Positions 52,736 through 63,872 are shown, numbered from the stretch's first letter. The stretch is DNA of 64,000 bases from Amnibacterium flavum (GCF_003097495.1 NZ_QEOP01000002.1:62001-126000); one strand, 5' to 3'. Translations and numbers: made by a program. The notes: generated by a model not told the origin, from the sequence alone.

Positions 52736-54319
52736 TCAGTGGGAGGTCGCCTTCTCCGCGCCGTGTCCCGTCAGGGAGCGGACCTCCATCTCGGCGGCGA
52801 CCCGCGGATCCTCGGGGCGCGAGGTGAGCGTCCCGATCCAGCCGAGCAGGAAGCCGACGGGGATCGACACGATGCCGGGGTTGCTGAGTGGGAACCAGGC
52901 GAAGTCCGCGCCCGGGAACATCGAGGTCTCCGCGCCCGAAACGACCGGCGAGAACACGATGAGCACGAGCGCCGTGCCGAGCCCGCCGTACATCGACAGC
53001 ACCGCGCCCCGGGTCGTGAACCGGCGCCAGTAGAGCGAGTAGAGGATCGTCGGAAGGTTCGCGCTCGCGGCGACGGCGAAGGCGAGAGCGACCAGGAACG
53101 CGACGTTCTGCCCGTTCGCGCCGATGCCCGCCGCGATCGAGATGATCCCGATGACCACCACCGTGATCCGGGCGACCCTGACCTCGCCGTTCGGCGACAC
53201 CTTCCCCTTCTTGATGACGCTCGCGTAGACGTCGTGCGCGAAGGATGCCGCGGCGGTGATGGTGAGGCCCGCGACGACGGCGAGGATCGTCGCGAACGCC
53301 ACGGCGGCGATGATGCCGAGCAGCACCGGCCCGCCGAGCTCGAACGCGAGCAGGGGGGCCGCCGAGTTCACCGCCCCCGGAGCGGCGAGGATACGGTCGG
53401 CTCCGACGAGGGCGGCGGCGCCGTAGCCGAGGACGAGCGTGAACAGGTAGAAGATGCCGATCAGCCAGATCGCCCACACCACGCTCTTGCGGGCCTCGCG
53501 CGCGGTCGGCACCGTGTAGAACCGCATCAGCACGTGTGGCAGGCCCGCCGTGCCGAGCACGAGGGCCAGTGCGAGCGACACGAAGTCGAGTCGTGATACC
53601 CCGGTCGCCCCGTACTGGTTGCCGGGCTCCAGCACGGGCTTCGCCGAGGCGTCCGCGGCCGCACCGAGCAGGGCGGAGAAGTCGAAGCCGTTGATCGCGA
53701 GCACCCACACCGTCATCACCGCTGCGCCCACGATCAGGAGGGCCGCCTTGATGATCTGCACCCAGGTGGTGCCCTTCATGCCGCCAACGAGCACGTAGAC
53801 GATCATCAGCGCGCCGACCACGGCGATCACGAGCGACTGGCCGAGCTTGTCGCTGATCCCGAGGAGCAGCGACACGAGTCCGCCCGCGCCCGCCATCTGC
53901 GCCAGGAGGTAGAAGAAGCAGACGGCCAGCGTGGTCGTCGCGGCCGCCAGCCGCACCGGACGCTGCTTCAGCCGGAAGGAGAGAACATCGGCCATCGTGA
54001 ACTTGCCGGTGTTGCGCATGAGTTCGGCGACGAGGAGCAGAGCGACGAGCCAGGCGACGAGGAATCCGATCGAGTACAGGAATCCGTCGTAGCCGTTCAC
54101 CGCGATGGCGCCGCAGATGCCGAGGAACGACGCGGCCGAGAGGTAGTCCCCGGCGATCGCGAGGCCGTTCTGTCCTCCGGTGAAGGACCGGCCGGCCGCG
54201 TAGTAGTCGGATGCCGTCTTGTTGTTGCGGCTCGCCCGCAGCACGATCACCAGCGTGATGACGACGAAGCCGCCGAAGATGCTGATGTTCAGCCAGGGGT
54301 TGCCGAAGTCGTCGCTCAC
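52736..54319 (-). CDS. actP: Cation/acetate (monocarboxylate) symporter, SSS family
   Basis: A 527-residue sodium:solute symporter with about 13 membrane helices. It begins MSDDFGNPWLNISIFGGF, then ASDYYAAGRSFTGGQNGLAIAGDYLSAASFLG, GTAGLPHVLMRFYTV (the ActP/MctC signature) and a C-terminal cytoplasmic tail. Homologues take up acetate, propionate or pyruvate with a cation. The GTG start overlaps the DUF485 stop by 4 nt (GTGA). DUF485-actP pairs are the standard arrangement. Confidence 0.93.
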   Translation of the reverse strand: MSDDFGNPWLNISIFGGFVVITLVIVLRASRNNKTASDYYAAGRSFTGGQNGLAIAGDYLSAASFLGICGAIAVNGYDGFLYSIGFLVAWLVALLLVAELMRNTGKFTMADVLSFRLKQRPVRLAAATTTLAVCFFYLLAQMAGAGGLVSLLLGISDKLGQSLVIAVVGALMIVYVLVGGMKGTTWVQIIKAALLIVGAAVMTVWVLAINGFDFSALLGAAADASAKPVLEPGNQYGATGVSRLDFVSLALALVLGTAGLPHVLMRFYTVPTAREARKSVVWAIWLIGIFYLFTLVLGYGAAALVGADRILAAPGAVNSAAPLLAFELGGPVLLGIIAAVAFATILAVVAGLTITAAASFAHDVYASVIKKGKVSPNGEVRVARITVVVIGIISIAAGIGANGQNVAFLVALAFAVAASANLPTILYSLYWRRFTTRGAVLSMYGGLGTALVLIVFSPVVSGAETSMFPGADFAWFPLSNPGIVSIPVGFLLGWIGTLTSRPEDPRVAAEMEVRSLTGHGAEKATSH

Positions 54320-54750
54320 GAGCGTCCTCCTCGTGCCGCGGCATCCCGGCCGATCGCGTCCTCGGCCTCGAGTTGGGCCCTGAGGTCGGCGGCGAGGGGG
54401 TCGAAGCGTTTGTTCGCGTGGCTCACGTACCAGGTGGTGATCGCGAACGTCGTGACGAACTGGGCGAGGCCGAGGATGATGCCGACGTTCACGTTGCCCC
54501 AGACCGGCGTCGCCATGAACTCGTGCGCGTAGTCGGCGAGGAGCACGTAGGCGAAGTACCAGACGAGGAATGCGACGGCCAACGGGAACACGAAGCTCCG
54601 ATGCCGGTGTCTCAGCTCGACGAACTCGGGGGAGTGCTCGATGGCGACGTAATCGATCGGATCGTCGCCGCCGTGGGCGGCGGGCCCCGGGTCGGGCTCG
54701 CGGTGGGTGCCCGCCTGGGGCTCTCCGGGTGTTCGAGCGTCGTTGCTCAC
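54316..54750 (-). CDS. DUF485 membrane protein
   Basis: A 144-residue protein. An acidic, Pro/Gly-rich N-terminus precedes the DUF485 core: FVELRHRHRSFVFPLAVAFLVWYFAYVLLADYAHEF (first helix) and VWGNVNVGIILGLAQFVTTFAITTWYVSHANKRFDP (second helix). It is the small partner (YjcH-like) of ActP-type symporters. GTG start. Translation of the symporter is coupled to it by a 4-nt overlap. Confidence 0.93.
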   Translation of the reverse strand: MSNDARTPGEPQAGTHREPDPGPAAHGGDDPIDYVAIEHSPEFVELRHRHRSFVFPLAVAFLVWYFAYVLLADYAHEFMATPVWGNVNVGIILGLAQFVTTFAITTWYVSHANKRFDPLAADLRAQLEAEDAIGRDAAARGGRS

Positions 54751-54884
54751 GGTTGCTGCCTCCCTGTCGGGGTGCGCCGTGCGACCAGATGCACGACGTC
54801 GTGCATCAATCAGCCTCGTTCACCCGAATCGGGGGCGCAAGGCCCTCCTTTCCGTGAATCAGGCGTGAGTCGGCGATCCGCGGA

Positions 54885-55679
54885 TCAGCCGCCGGAGATG
54901 AAGACCGTCGGGAACCAGAGCACCGCCAGCGGATAGCCGACGAACGACACGATGTCGAGTATGAAATGGCAGACGATCAGCGGGGCCGTGCGCCCCCAGC
55001 GGTTGTAGGCCCACCCGAACAGGATCCCCATCGCGAGGTTGCCGACGAAGCCGCCCCAGCCCTGGTACAGGTGATAGCTGCCGCGCAGGATCGCGCTGCC
55101 GATGATGATCGACCAGGGGCGCCAGCCGAGCTCGCGCAGCCGGGTGAAGAGATAGCCGACCACGATGATCTCCTCCGTGAGCGCCGCGCGCAGCGCCGAC
55201 AGGATCAGGATCGGGATCGTCCACCAGTAGTCGTCGAGGCCCGAGGTGCGCACGTCGACGGAGAAGCCCAGGGTGCGGCTGAGCAGGTAGAGGCCGAGGC
55301 CCGGGATGCCGACGACGGCGGCCAGGAGGAATCCCGAACCGATGTCGCGCCCGGGGCGGGTGGCGTCGAAGCCGATCCTGCGGAACGCGGACTGCGCGGG
55401 GCGCCAGAGGAGCCAGAGCACGAGGGCGACGGGCGCGAGATCGAAGGCGATGCCGAGGAGCTGGTAGACGAGGTCGAAGAGCGGGCGGTCGCTCGCGCTC
55501 TGGTTGATCGTGGCGCTCTGCTGCGCGAGGGGGATGTCGCGGGTGGAGCGATCGATGATCCGCACGATCGAGTAGACGGCCGACGCACCCAGCGAGAGGC
55601 TGAGCACGATACCGATCTCCCACCAGGTGCGGGAGCGGGAGTTCTGGGCGACGTAGCCGTTGGCCCTGGGTGCGCTCAT
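54885..55679 (-). CDS. CPBP-family intramembrane metalloprotease
   Basis: A 264-residue protein with about seven or eight membrane helices. The Abi/CAAX protease motifs are TEEIIVVGYLFTRLRELGW (EExxxxxxxR-like), a His in RGSYHLYQGWGG and HFILDIVSF. Members range from prenyl proteases to bacteriocin immunity proteins. Its ATG overlaps the stop of the DCC gene by 4 nt, so it is expressed second from a two-gene unit. Confidence 0.9.
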   Translation of the reverse strand: MSAPRANGYVAQNSRSRTWWEIGIVLSLSLGASAVYSIVRIIDRSTRDIPLAQQSATINQSASDRPLFDLVYQLLGIAFDLAPVALVLWLLWRPAQSAFRRIGFDATRPGRDIGSGFLLAAVVGIPGLGLYLLSRTLGFSVDVRTSGLDDYWWTIPILILSALRAALTEEIIVVGYLFTRLRELGWRPWSIIIGSAILRGSYHLYQGWGGFVGNLAMGILFGWAYNRWGRTAPLIVCHFILDIVSFVGYPLAVLWFPTVFISGG

Positions 55680-56056
55680 CGGCGGCAGGCGGGAGTCCCG
55701 CCGGGGAGGATGTGGCGAAGTGGGGAGACGACGGCGTACCCCGCATCGGCGAGCCAGGAGAGCGGCGGTGTCTGGAGCAGCCAGCCGACGAAGCGCAGCG
55801 CGGGCTCGGGCTGGTGGCGCAGGAGCGCGGATACGGCGCCCGCGCCGCTGTAGTGGCGGTCGGGGGTGACGAGCCAGACGCGGGCTTCGGCTTCGGCCTC
55901 GCTGATGCCGTACCCCGAAAGATCCGCTCGCTGGTACGGCACCGCCGCCGGCATGGCCGGGAGGTTGTCGGCGAGGAAGTCGACGCAGGAGGTGCAGAAG
56001 CTGCAGTCGCCGTCGAAAATCAGGACGATCGGCTGATGGACAGCGATATCCGTCAC
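55676..56056 (-). CDS. DCC-family thiol-disulfide oxidoreductase-like protein
   Basis: A 126-residue thioredoxin-fold-like protein (DUF393/DCC family): the redox motif LIFDGDCSFCTSCVDFL has Cys18 and Cys21 plus Cys24. WLVTPDRHYSGAGAVSALLR and a hydrophobic C-terminus complete the family. Roles are unknown. The GTG at 56056 matches the family length. Translational coupling to an intramembrane protease gene suggests a shared envelope task. Confidence 0.87.
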   Translation of the reverse strand: MTDIAVHQPIVLIFDGDCSFCTSCVDFLADNLPAMPAAVPYQRADLSGYGISEAEAEARVWLVTPDRHYSGAGAVSALLRHQPEPALRFVGWLLQTPPLSWLADAGYAVVSPLRHILPGGTPACRR

Positions 56057-56246
56057 TTGAGCACGCTCCTCAGCAAGATTCTTGCGCCGACGCAAGCATC
56101 GTGAAAACAGGTTTCCAAGAGGTAACGATATTCCCAGTCGATTTGGGTCTGCCCTGTACCCCACTTAGGGTACTGGGTATCCGACGCCGGCCGGTCCAAC
56201 AGGATCGGTCCTGGCGTCTTCTCTCTGCACACAGGAGGCATTCTCA
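56057..56246. promoter_or_regulatory. Divergent region before the second peptide ABC operon
   Basis: A gene-free 190 bp. GTACCC (56156-56161) and GGGTAC (56168-56173) form a palindrome with a 6-nt spacer, an operator candidate about 75 bp before the lipoprotein start. AGGAGG at 56233-56238 is a strong ribosome binding site for the GTG at 56247. Confidence 0.5.
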
Positions 56247-57902
56247 GTGAAACTCAGCAAGCTCGGCCTGGGGGCCATCGCCCTCGTGTCGGCCACCGCG
56301 CTCACCCTCGCCGGGTGCGCCAGCGACAGCGGCGGCGACACATCGACAGGCGACTCGGCATCGATCATCACCGCGAACGGTTCGGAGCCTGAGAACCCGC
56401 TCATCCCGACGAACACCACCGAGGTCGGCGGCGGCAAGCTGCTCGACGCGATGTTCGCCGGCCTCGTCTCGTACCAGGCCGACGGTTCGCCGGTCAACGA
56501 GATGGCCGAGTCCATCGAGACCGACGACAACCAGACCTTCACGGTCACGGTCGCCGAGGGACACGAGTTCACCAACGGAGAGCCCGTCAACGCGGAGTCC
56601 TTCGTGAATGCGTGGCAGTACGGCGCCCTGCTGAGCAACGAGCAGCAGAACAGCTACTTCTTCGAGGACATCGAGGGCTTCAGCTACGAGGAGGACAGCG
56701 AGCTGACCGGTCTCGAGGTGACCGGTGACTACACCTTCACCATCACCCTGACCGCCCCGCGCGCGGACTTCCCGCTGCGACTCGGCTACTCCGCCTTCTA
56801 CCCGCTGCCCGCTGCCGCGTTCGAGGACATGGACGCGTTCGGCGAGGCACCCATCGGAAACGGCCCGTACATGCTGGCCGGCGACGACGCGTGGCAGCAC
56901 GACGTGCAGATCGAGCTCGTCACGAACCCCGACTACTCGGGCCCGCGCGAGCCGAAGAACGGTGGCCTGACGGTCATCTTCTACGCGACGCAGGACGCCG
57001 CGTACGCCGACCTGCTCGGTGGCAACCTCGACGTGCTCGACGCCATCCCGGACAGCAACTTCGCGACCTTCGAGGACGACCTCGGCGACCGGGCCATCAA
57101 CCAGCCCGCCGCCGTCTTCCAGTCCTTCACGATCCCCTCCGACCTGACGAACTTCACCAACCCGGCGAACTTCGAGCACTTCCAGGGCGAAGAGGGCGCG
57201 CTGCGCCGCGCGGCGATCTCCAAGGCGATCGACCGCCAGCAGATCACCGACGTGATCTTCGAGGGCACCCGCACCCCGGCCAGCGACTTCACCTCGCCGA
57301 CCATCGACGGCTTCAGCGACTCGCTCGAAGGCGCCGACGTGCTCGAGTTCGACGCCGACGCCGCCAAGGACCTGTGGGCTCAGGCCGACGCCATCTCGCC
57401 GTGGTCCGGCACCTTCCAGATCGCGTACAACGCGGATGGCGGGCACCAGGGATGGGTCGACGCCGTCGCCAACCAGCTGAAGAACAACCTGGGGATCGAC
57501 GCATCGGGCAACCCTTACCCGACCTTCGCCGAGCAGCGCACGCTGATCTCGCCGAACGACTCGGGCAAGCGCGACATCGCCACTCCCTTCCGCTCCGGAT
57601 GGCAGGCCGACTACCCGGGTCTGTTCAACTTCCTCGGGCCGCTGTACGCGACCGGTGCGTCGTCGAACGACGGTGACTACTCGAACCCCGAGGTCGACGA
57701 CCTCCTCGACCAGGGTTCCTCGGCCGGCTCAGTGGATGAGGCGAACGAGTACTTCCAGCAGGCTCAGGAGATCCTCCTCAAGGACCTCCCCGCCATCCCG
57801 CTGTGGTACTCGAACGTGACCGGTGGCTTCGGCGAGAGCGTGCAGAACGTCCAGTTCGACTGGCACTCCGTCCCGCTGTACTACGAGATCACCAAGGGCT
57901 GA
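56247..57902 (+). CDS. Peptide ABC transporter substrate-binding lipoprotein (OppA type)
   Basis: A 551-residue lipoprotein: signal peptide with lipobox LAGCAS (Cys24), then the family 5 layout SIITANGSEPENPLIPTNT, LVSYQADGSPVNEMAESIE, FTNGEPVNAESFVNAW, GNGPYMLAGD and GWQADYPGLFNFLGPLYATG. This last motif and the ALRRAAISKAIDRQQI segment resemble OppA-type oligopeptide-binding proteins. GTG start with an ideal AGGAGG 8 nt upstream. A strong hairpin separates it from the permease genes. Confidence 0.94.
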   Translation: MKLSKLGLGAIALVSATALTLAGCASDSGGDTSTGDSASIITANGSEPENPLIPTNTTEVGGGKLLDAMFAGLVSYQADGSPVNEMAESIETDDNQTFTVTVAEGHEFTNGEPVNAESFVNAWQYGALLSNEQQNSYFFEDIEGFSYEEDSELTGLEVTGDYTFTITLTAPRADFPLRLGYSAFYPLPAAAFEDMDAFGEAPIGNGPYMLAGDDAWQHDVQIELVTNPDYSGPREPKNGGLTVIFYATQDAAYADLLGGNLDVLDAIPDSNFATFEDDLGDRAINQPAAVFQSFTIPSDLTNFTNPANFEHFQGEEGALRRAAISKAIDRQQITDVIFEGTRTPASDFTSPTIDGFSDSLEGADVLEFDADAAKDLWAQADAISPWSGTFQIAYNADGGHQGWVDAVANQLKNNLGIDASGNPYPTFAEQRTLISPNDSGKRDIATPFRSGWQADYPGLFNFLGPLYATGASSNDGDYSNPEVDDLLDQGSSAGSVDEANEYFQQAQEILLKDLPAIPLWYSNVTGGFGESVQNVQFDWHSVPLYYEITKG

Positions 57903-57927
57903 TCCGGCCTAACCCGGTTCCACCTGA

Positions 57928-57962
57928 GATGTGGGGCGGCAGCGACGCTGTCGCCCCACATC
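57928..57962 (+). terminator. 16-bp hairpin between substrate-binding protein and permease genes
   Basis: GATGTGGGGCGGCAGC (57928-57943) pairs with GCTGTCGCCCCACATC (57947-57962) with one G-U pair and a 3-nt loop. It sits 26 nt after the stop of the binding-protein gene and 72 nt before the permease start. It is probably a partial terminator or 3'-end protector. Confidence 0.75.
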
Positions 57963-58034
57963 CATGGGCGGACAACCATGCGAACAGGGGTACTTTTCAT
58001 TCATGTCGCGTAACGGTTCGAGACGAAGCTGACG

Positions 58035-58964
58035 ATGGCCTACTACGTAATCCGACGCCTACTGCAGGCGATCCCCGTGCTCCTCGGCACGACCTTCCTC
58101 ATCTACTTCATGGTCTTCGCCATGCCGGGCAACCCGATCCTCGCCCTCTTCGGCGACCGGTCCCCGAACCCCGCGCTGCTCGAGAGACTCGAGGCGCAGT
58201 ACAAGTTCAACGAGCCGTTCATCGTCCAGTACCTGAACTATCTCGGCAACATCGTCCGCGGTGACTTCGGCATCTCGTTCTCGGGCCAGTCGGTCAACGA
58301 CATCCTCGCCCGCACGTTCCCCGTCACCCTCAAGCTCGCGGTCATCGCGATCGTCATCGAGATGATCATCGCCCTGTCCGTCGGCCTGGTGAGCGGCCTG
58401 CGCAAGGGCGGCATCTTCGACGCCAGCGCGCTCATCGTGAGCCTGCTGCTCATCTCGGTGCCGATCTTCGTGCTCTGCTTCGTGGCCCAGTTCTTCGTCG
58501 CGGTCCAACTCGGCTGGGCGAGTCCGACCGTCGGGGCCGACACCTCGCTGCCGAGGCTGTTCCTCCCCGCCATCGTGCTCGCCCTGTTCGTCGTTGCGAC
58601 GGCCATCCGCCTCACGCGGTCGTCGGTCATCGAGACGGCCAGTGCCGACTTCGTGCGCACCGCGTTCAGCAAGGGACTCTCGCGTCGCCGCGTCATCCCC
58701 GTGCACATCCTGCGCAACTCGCTGATCCCCGTGACGACGCAGCTCGGAGCAGACTTCGGTCTGCTCATCGTCGGCGCGACCGTCACGGAGGGCATCTTCA
58801 ACGTTCCCGGTGTCGGCAACACGCTGTATCAGGCCATCATCCGCGGCGAGCGGCCGACCGTGGTCTCGTTCGTCACGGTCATGGTGCTCTTCTACCTCGT
58901 GGTGAACATCCTGATCGACCTGCTCTACGCCGTACTCGACCCGAGGATCCGCTATGTCAAGTGA
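58035..58964 (+). CDS. Peptide ABC transporter permease, OppB/DppB type
   Basis: A 309-residue permease with six predicted helices. It starts MAYYVIRRLLQAIPVLLGTT, contains FAMPGNPILALFG and the EAA loop SADFVRTAFSKGLSRRRVIPVHILRNSLIP, and ends DPRIRY. The 3' end overlaps the next gene by 11 bp. Confidence 0.94.
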   Translation: MAYYVIRRLLQAIPVLLGTTFLIYFMVFAMPGNPILALFGDRSPNPALLERLEAQYKFNEPFIVQYLNYLGNIVRGDFGISFSGQSVNDILARTFPVTLKLAVIAIVIEMIIALSVGLVSGLRKGGIFDASALIVSLLLISVPIFVLCFVAQFFVAVQLGWASPTVGADTSLPRLFLPAIVLALFVVATAIRLTRSSVIETASADFVRTAFSKGLSRRRVIPVHILRNSLIPVTTQLGADFGLLIVGATVTEGIFNVPGVGNTLYQAIIRGERPTVVSFVTVMVLFYLVVNILIDLLYAVLDPRIRYVK

Positions 58965-59919
58965 GACTCCCGGAGCCGGCACGACCCGCTCCGCCAACCA
59001 TTACGTCGCCGACGTCGAGGAGACCCCGATCGCGTCGATCGATGCGGTCGACCTCGACGAGAAGCCGAGCAACCTCTGGATCGACGCCTGGCGCGACCTG
59101 CGTCACCGCCCCATGTTCTGGATCTCGAGCATCCTGATCCTGTTCATCGTCTTCGTGGCGATCTTCCCGACCGTGTTCACCCAGGTGGACCCTCGGGCCT
59201 GCGATCTGGCGTTCAGCAACGCGGGTCCGGCCGCCGGTCACCCCCTCGGGTACACGAAGCAGGGCTGCGACATCTACTCCCGCATCGTCCACGGGGCATC
59301 GACGTCGCTCTCCGTCGGCATCATCGTCATCCTCCTCACGACGATCGCCGGTGTGGTCTTCGGGGCTCTCGCCGGCTTCTTCGGCGGATTCGTCGACACG
59401 GTGCTCTCCCGCGCCGGCGACATCTTCTTCTCGATCCCCTACATCCTCGCGGCCGTCGTCATCATGTCGGTCTTCTCCGAGAACCGGAACATCCTGGTGA
59501 TCGCCCTCGCGATCGGTGCGTTCGCATGGCCGTCCACGGCGCGAGTGCTGAGGTCCGAGGTCCTCCGCGTCAAGAACGCGGACTTCGTGATGGCCGCTCA
59601 GGCGACCGGGCTTTCACGGATGGGCATCCTGTTCAAGCACGTGCTCCCCAACTCGATCGCTCCCGTCATCGTCGTCACGACCCTGTCGCTCGGTGCGGCG
59701 ATCACCGCGGAGGCGACCCTGTCGTTCCTCGGCGTCGGTCTGCCCGGGCAGACGATGTCCTGGGGCAACGACATCAGCCAGGCGCAGCGCGACCTGCGGA
59801 CCGATCCGCAGGTGCTGATCTACCCGTCGATCGCCCTGACGACGACGGTGCTCAGCTTCATCCTCCTCGGCGAATCGCTCCGCGACGCGCTCGACCCGAA
59901 GGCGAGGGCCCTGCGATGA
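58954..59919 (+). CDS. Peptide ABC transporter permease, OppC/DppC type
   Basis: A 321-residue permease with an acidic cytoplasmic N-terminal extension of about 45 residues and six helices. HPLGYTKQGCDIYSRIVHGA and the EAA loop NADFVMAAQATGLSRMGILFKHVLPN identify it. Its Cys pair (CDLAFSN, KQGCDIY) lies outside the membrane. The start overlaps the previous gene and its stop overlaps the ATPase start (ATGA). Confidence 0.94.
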   Translation: MSSETPGAGTTRSANHYVADVEETPIASIDAVDLDEKPSNLWIDAWRDLRHRPMFWISSILILFIVFVAIFPTVFTQVDPRACDLAFSNAGPAAGHPLGYTKQGCDIYSRIVHGASTSLSVGIIVILLTTIAGVVFGALAGFFGGFVDTVLSRAGDIFFSIPYILAAVVIMSVFSENRNILVIALAIGAFAWPSTARVLRSEVLRVKNADFVMAAQATGLSRMGILFKHVLPNSIAPVIVVTTLSLGAAITAEATLSFLGVGLPGQTMSWGNDISQAQRDLRTDPQVLIYPSIALTTTVLSFILLGESLRDALDPKARALR

Positions 59920-61658
59920 GCGCGGCGAATCCGGCGAACACCAGCGGGCACCTGCTCGAGATCAAGGACCTCGAGGTCGGCTTCCGCACCTCCCGCGGCG
60001 AGGTCAAAGCGCTGAACGGCATCAACTTCACGATGGACGCGGGCGAGACCGTCGCTATCGTGGGCGAGTCCGGTTCGGGCAAGTCGACGACGGCCGCGGC
60101 GATCATCAACCTGCTCCCCGGTACGGGACGCATCTCGGGCGGCAGCGTCCTCTTCGAGGGGCGCGACCTCGCGAAGGCGACCCGCAGCGAGATGGAGGAG
60201 ATCCGCGGCAAGCACATCGGCTACGTCCCGCAGGATCCGATGTCGAACCTCAACCCTGTGTGGAGCATCGGCTTCCAGGTGGAGGAGACCATCAAGGCCA
60301 ACGGCCTGGCCAGCGGCCGCAAGGAGGTGCGGGCGAAGGCGATCGAGGTGCTCCAGCAGGCCGGTCTCGCCGATGCCGAGAAGCGCCTCCGTCAGTTCCC
60401 GCACCAGTTCTCCGGCGGGATGCGGCAGCGCGTGCTCATCGGAATCGGTCTGGCCGCGAAACCCCGGCTGCTCATCGCCGACGAGCCGACCTCGGCCCTC
60501 GACGTGACGGTCCAGCGCCGCATCCTCGACCACCTGGCCTCGCTCACCGAGACCGACCGCACGGCGCTTCTCTTCATCACGCACGACCTCGGCCTCGCCG
60601 CGGAGCGCGCGGAGAAGCTCATCGTCATGTACAAGGGGAAGATCGTCGAGGCGGGCCCCTCGCTCGAGATCCTGCAGAACCCCGCGCATCCCTACACTCA
60701 GCGGCTCATCGCAGCGGCCCCGAGCCTGGCCTCGCGCCGCATCCAGAGCGCCGGTGTGAGCCTCGGCGGGATCGAGCACGATGTCGCCTCGTCCGCTGAG
60801 GGCGTCGACCTGATCGCCGCGGCCGAGACCCGGGTCGAGCAGCTCGGCGCTGCGGCCGGTGCGCGCCCGGCCATCGAGGTCGACAATCTGACGAAGGTCT
60901 TCAAGATCCGCACCGGCGGCCTCCGCAGCGAGAACTTCACCGCCGTCGACGACGTGTCGTTCGCCATCCCCAAGGGCACGACCATGGCGCTCGTGGGGGA
61001 GTCGGGCTCGGGCAAGTCCACGGTCGCGAAGCTGCTCCTCGGCCTCGAGCAGGCGACGTCGGGCACGATCACGATCGAGGGCCGCCGCACCGAGAAGCTC
61101 AAGGGGCGCGAACTCCTCGCCCTTCGCCGGGCGATGCAGCCGGTGTTCCAGGACCCGTACGGTTCCCTCGACCCGCTGCACAACATCGGCAACACGATCG
61201 CCGAGCCGCTGCGCATCCACGGCGTGGGCGACCGGGCGTCGAGGCGCGACCGCGTGACCGAGCTGCTCGACCAGGTCTCGCTGCCGCGCGTCATCGCCGG
61301 CCGGTACCCGAACGAGCTGTCCGGTGGTCAGCGGCAGCGCGTCGCGATCGCGCGCGCTCTCGCGCTCAAGCCCGACATCGTCGTTCTGGACGAGGCGGTC
61401 TCGGCCCTCGACGTTCTCGTGCAGGCCCAGATCCTGCGTCTCCTCGCCGACCTGCAGGCCGAGCTCAAGCTCACCTACCTGTTCATCACCCACGACCTCG
61501 CGGTCGTGCGGGTGATCGCCGACAACGTGGCGGTCATGCAGCGGGGCAAGATCGTCGAGGCGGCGACGACCGACGAGGTCTTCGACAACCCGCGGGAGAA
61601 GTACACCCGCGATCTGCTCGACGCGATCCCCGGCTCCGGCATCAAGATGGGCATCTGA
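59916..61658 (+). CDS. Fused OppD-OppF type ABC ATPase
   Basis: A 580-residue protein with two nucleotide-binding domains. First: GESGSGKST, QDPMSNLNP, FSGGMRQRV, LLIADEPTSALD, ITHDLGL. Second: GESGSGKST, QDPYGSLDP, LSGGQRQRV, IVVLDEAVSALD, ITHDLAV. A linker of about 35 residues rich in Ala/Glu separates them. The fusion replaces separate OppD and OppF. This operon is homologous in layout to the one at 35410-40626, though sequences are well diverged. Confidence 0.94.
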   Translation: MSAANPANTSGHLLEIKDLEVGFRTSRGEVKALNGINFTMDAGETVAIVGESGSGKSTTAAAIINLLPGTGRISGGSVLFEGRDLAKATRSEMEEIRGKHIGYVPQDPMSNLNPVWSIGFQVEETIKANGLASGRKEVRAKAIEVLQQAGLADAEKRLRQFPHQFSGGMRQRVLIGIGLAAKPRLLIADEPTSALDVTVQRRILDHLASLTETDRTALLFITHDLGLAAERAEKLIVMYKGKIVEAGPSLEILQNPAHPYTQRLIAAAPSLASRRIQSAGVSLGGIEHDVASSAEGVDLIAAAETRVEQLGAAAGARPAIEVDNLTKVFKIRTGGLRSENFTAVDDVSFAIPKGTTMALVGESGSGKSTVAKLLLGLEQATSGTITIEGRRTEKLKGRELLALRRAMQPVFQDPYGSLDPLHNIGNTIAEPLRIHGVGDRASRRDRVTELLDQVSLPRVIAGRYPNELSGGQRQRVAIARALALKPDIVVLDEAVSALDVLVQAQILRLLADLQAELKLTYLFITHDLAVVRVIADNVAVMQRGKIVEAATTDEVFDNPREKYTRDLLDAIPGSGIKMGI

Positions 61659-61677
61659 GCCGCCGTTCCCACCTGGC

Positions 61678-61731
61678 CGCCGAGCGCAGCGGAGCGAAGG
61701 TCCCGCCCGGGACGCTCCGCTCCGCTCGGCG
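61678..61731. terminator. 19-bp inverted repeat after the second ABC operon
   Basis: Arms of 19 nt (61678-61696 and 61713-61731) pair with one mismatch; a GAAGGTCC/GGACCTTC pair (near 61696 and 61735) adds a second, shifted pairing. The right side continues in TTCGCTTCGCT, similar to the repeat arrays. It probably terminates the operon before typA. Confidence 0.65.
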
Positions 61732-61792
61732 TCCGGACCTTCGCTTCGCTACCGGAGTAACCCCCTTATCACCCGAATCACGGGTGCGCCTG

Positions 61793-61798
61793 TAAGAT
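61793..61798 (+). promoter_or_regulatory. Candidate -10 box of typA
   Basis: TAAGAT at 61793-61798 would give a leader of about 78 nt. A suitable -35 at the right spacing was not found. Confidence 0.4.
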
Positions 61799-61882
61799 GG
61801 GGGGAGGTTGCGGCATCGCCGCGCCGTTCTCCGGCCGTGACGTTGCAGCTCCGGCCCCCTCTCTTCCCAAGGATGTTTTCTC

Positions 61883-63802
<1,920 letters not shown>

Positions 63803-63828
63803 CGCGTCGCCGTCGCAGTACCCCGATC

Positions 63829-63872
63829 GAGCGGGGAGCCTCACCTATCCTGGGTGGCATGGCTCCCCGCTC
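63829..63872. terminator. 12-bp inverted repeat spanning the next promoter and start codon
   Basis: GAGCGGGGAGCC (63829-63840) and its perfect complement (63861-63872) enclose a 20-nt loop that holds TATCCT and most of the following start codon. In a typA read-through transcript this would act as a terminator and hide the next start. Confidence 0.6.
63846..63851 (+). promoter_or_regulatory. -10 box of the lipoprotein gene (leaderless)
   Basis: TATCCT ends 7 nt before the ATG at 63859, predicting a leaderless or one-base-leader mRNA. Confidence 0.5.
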
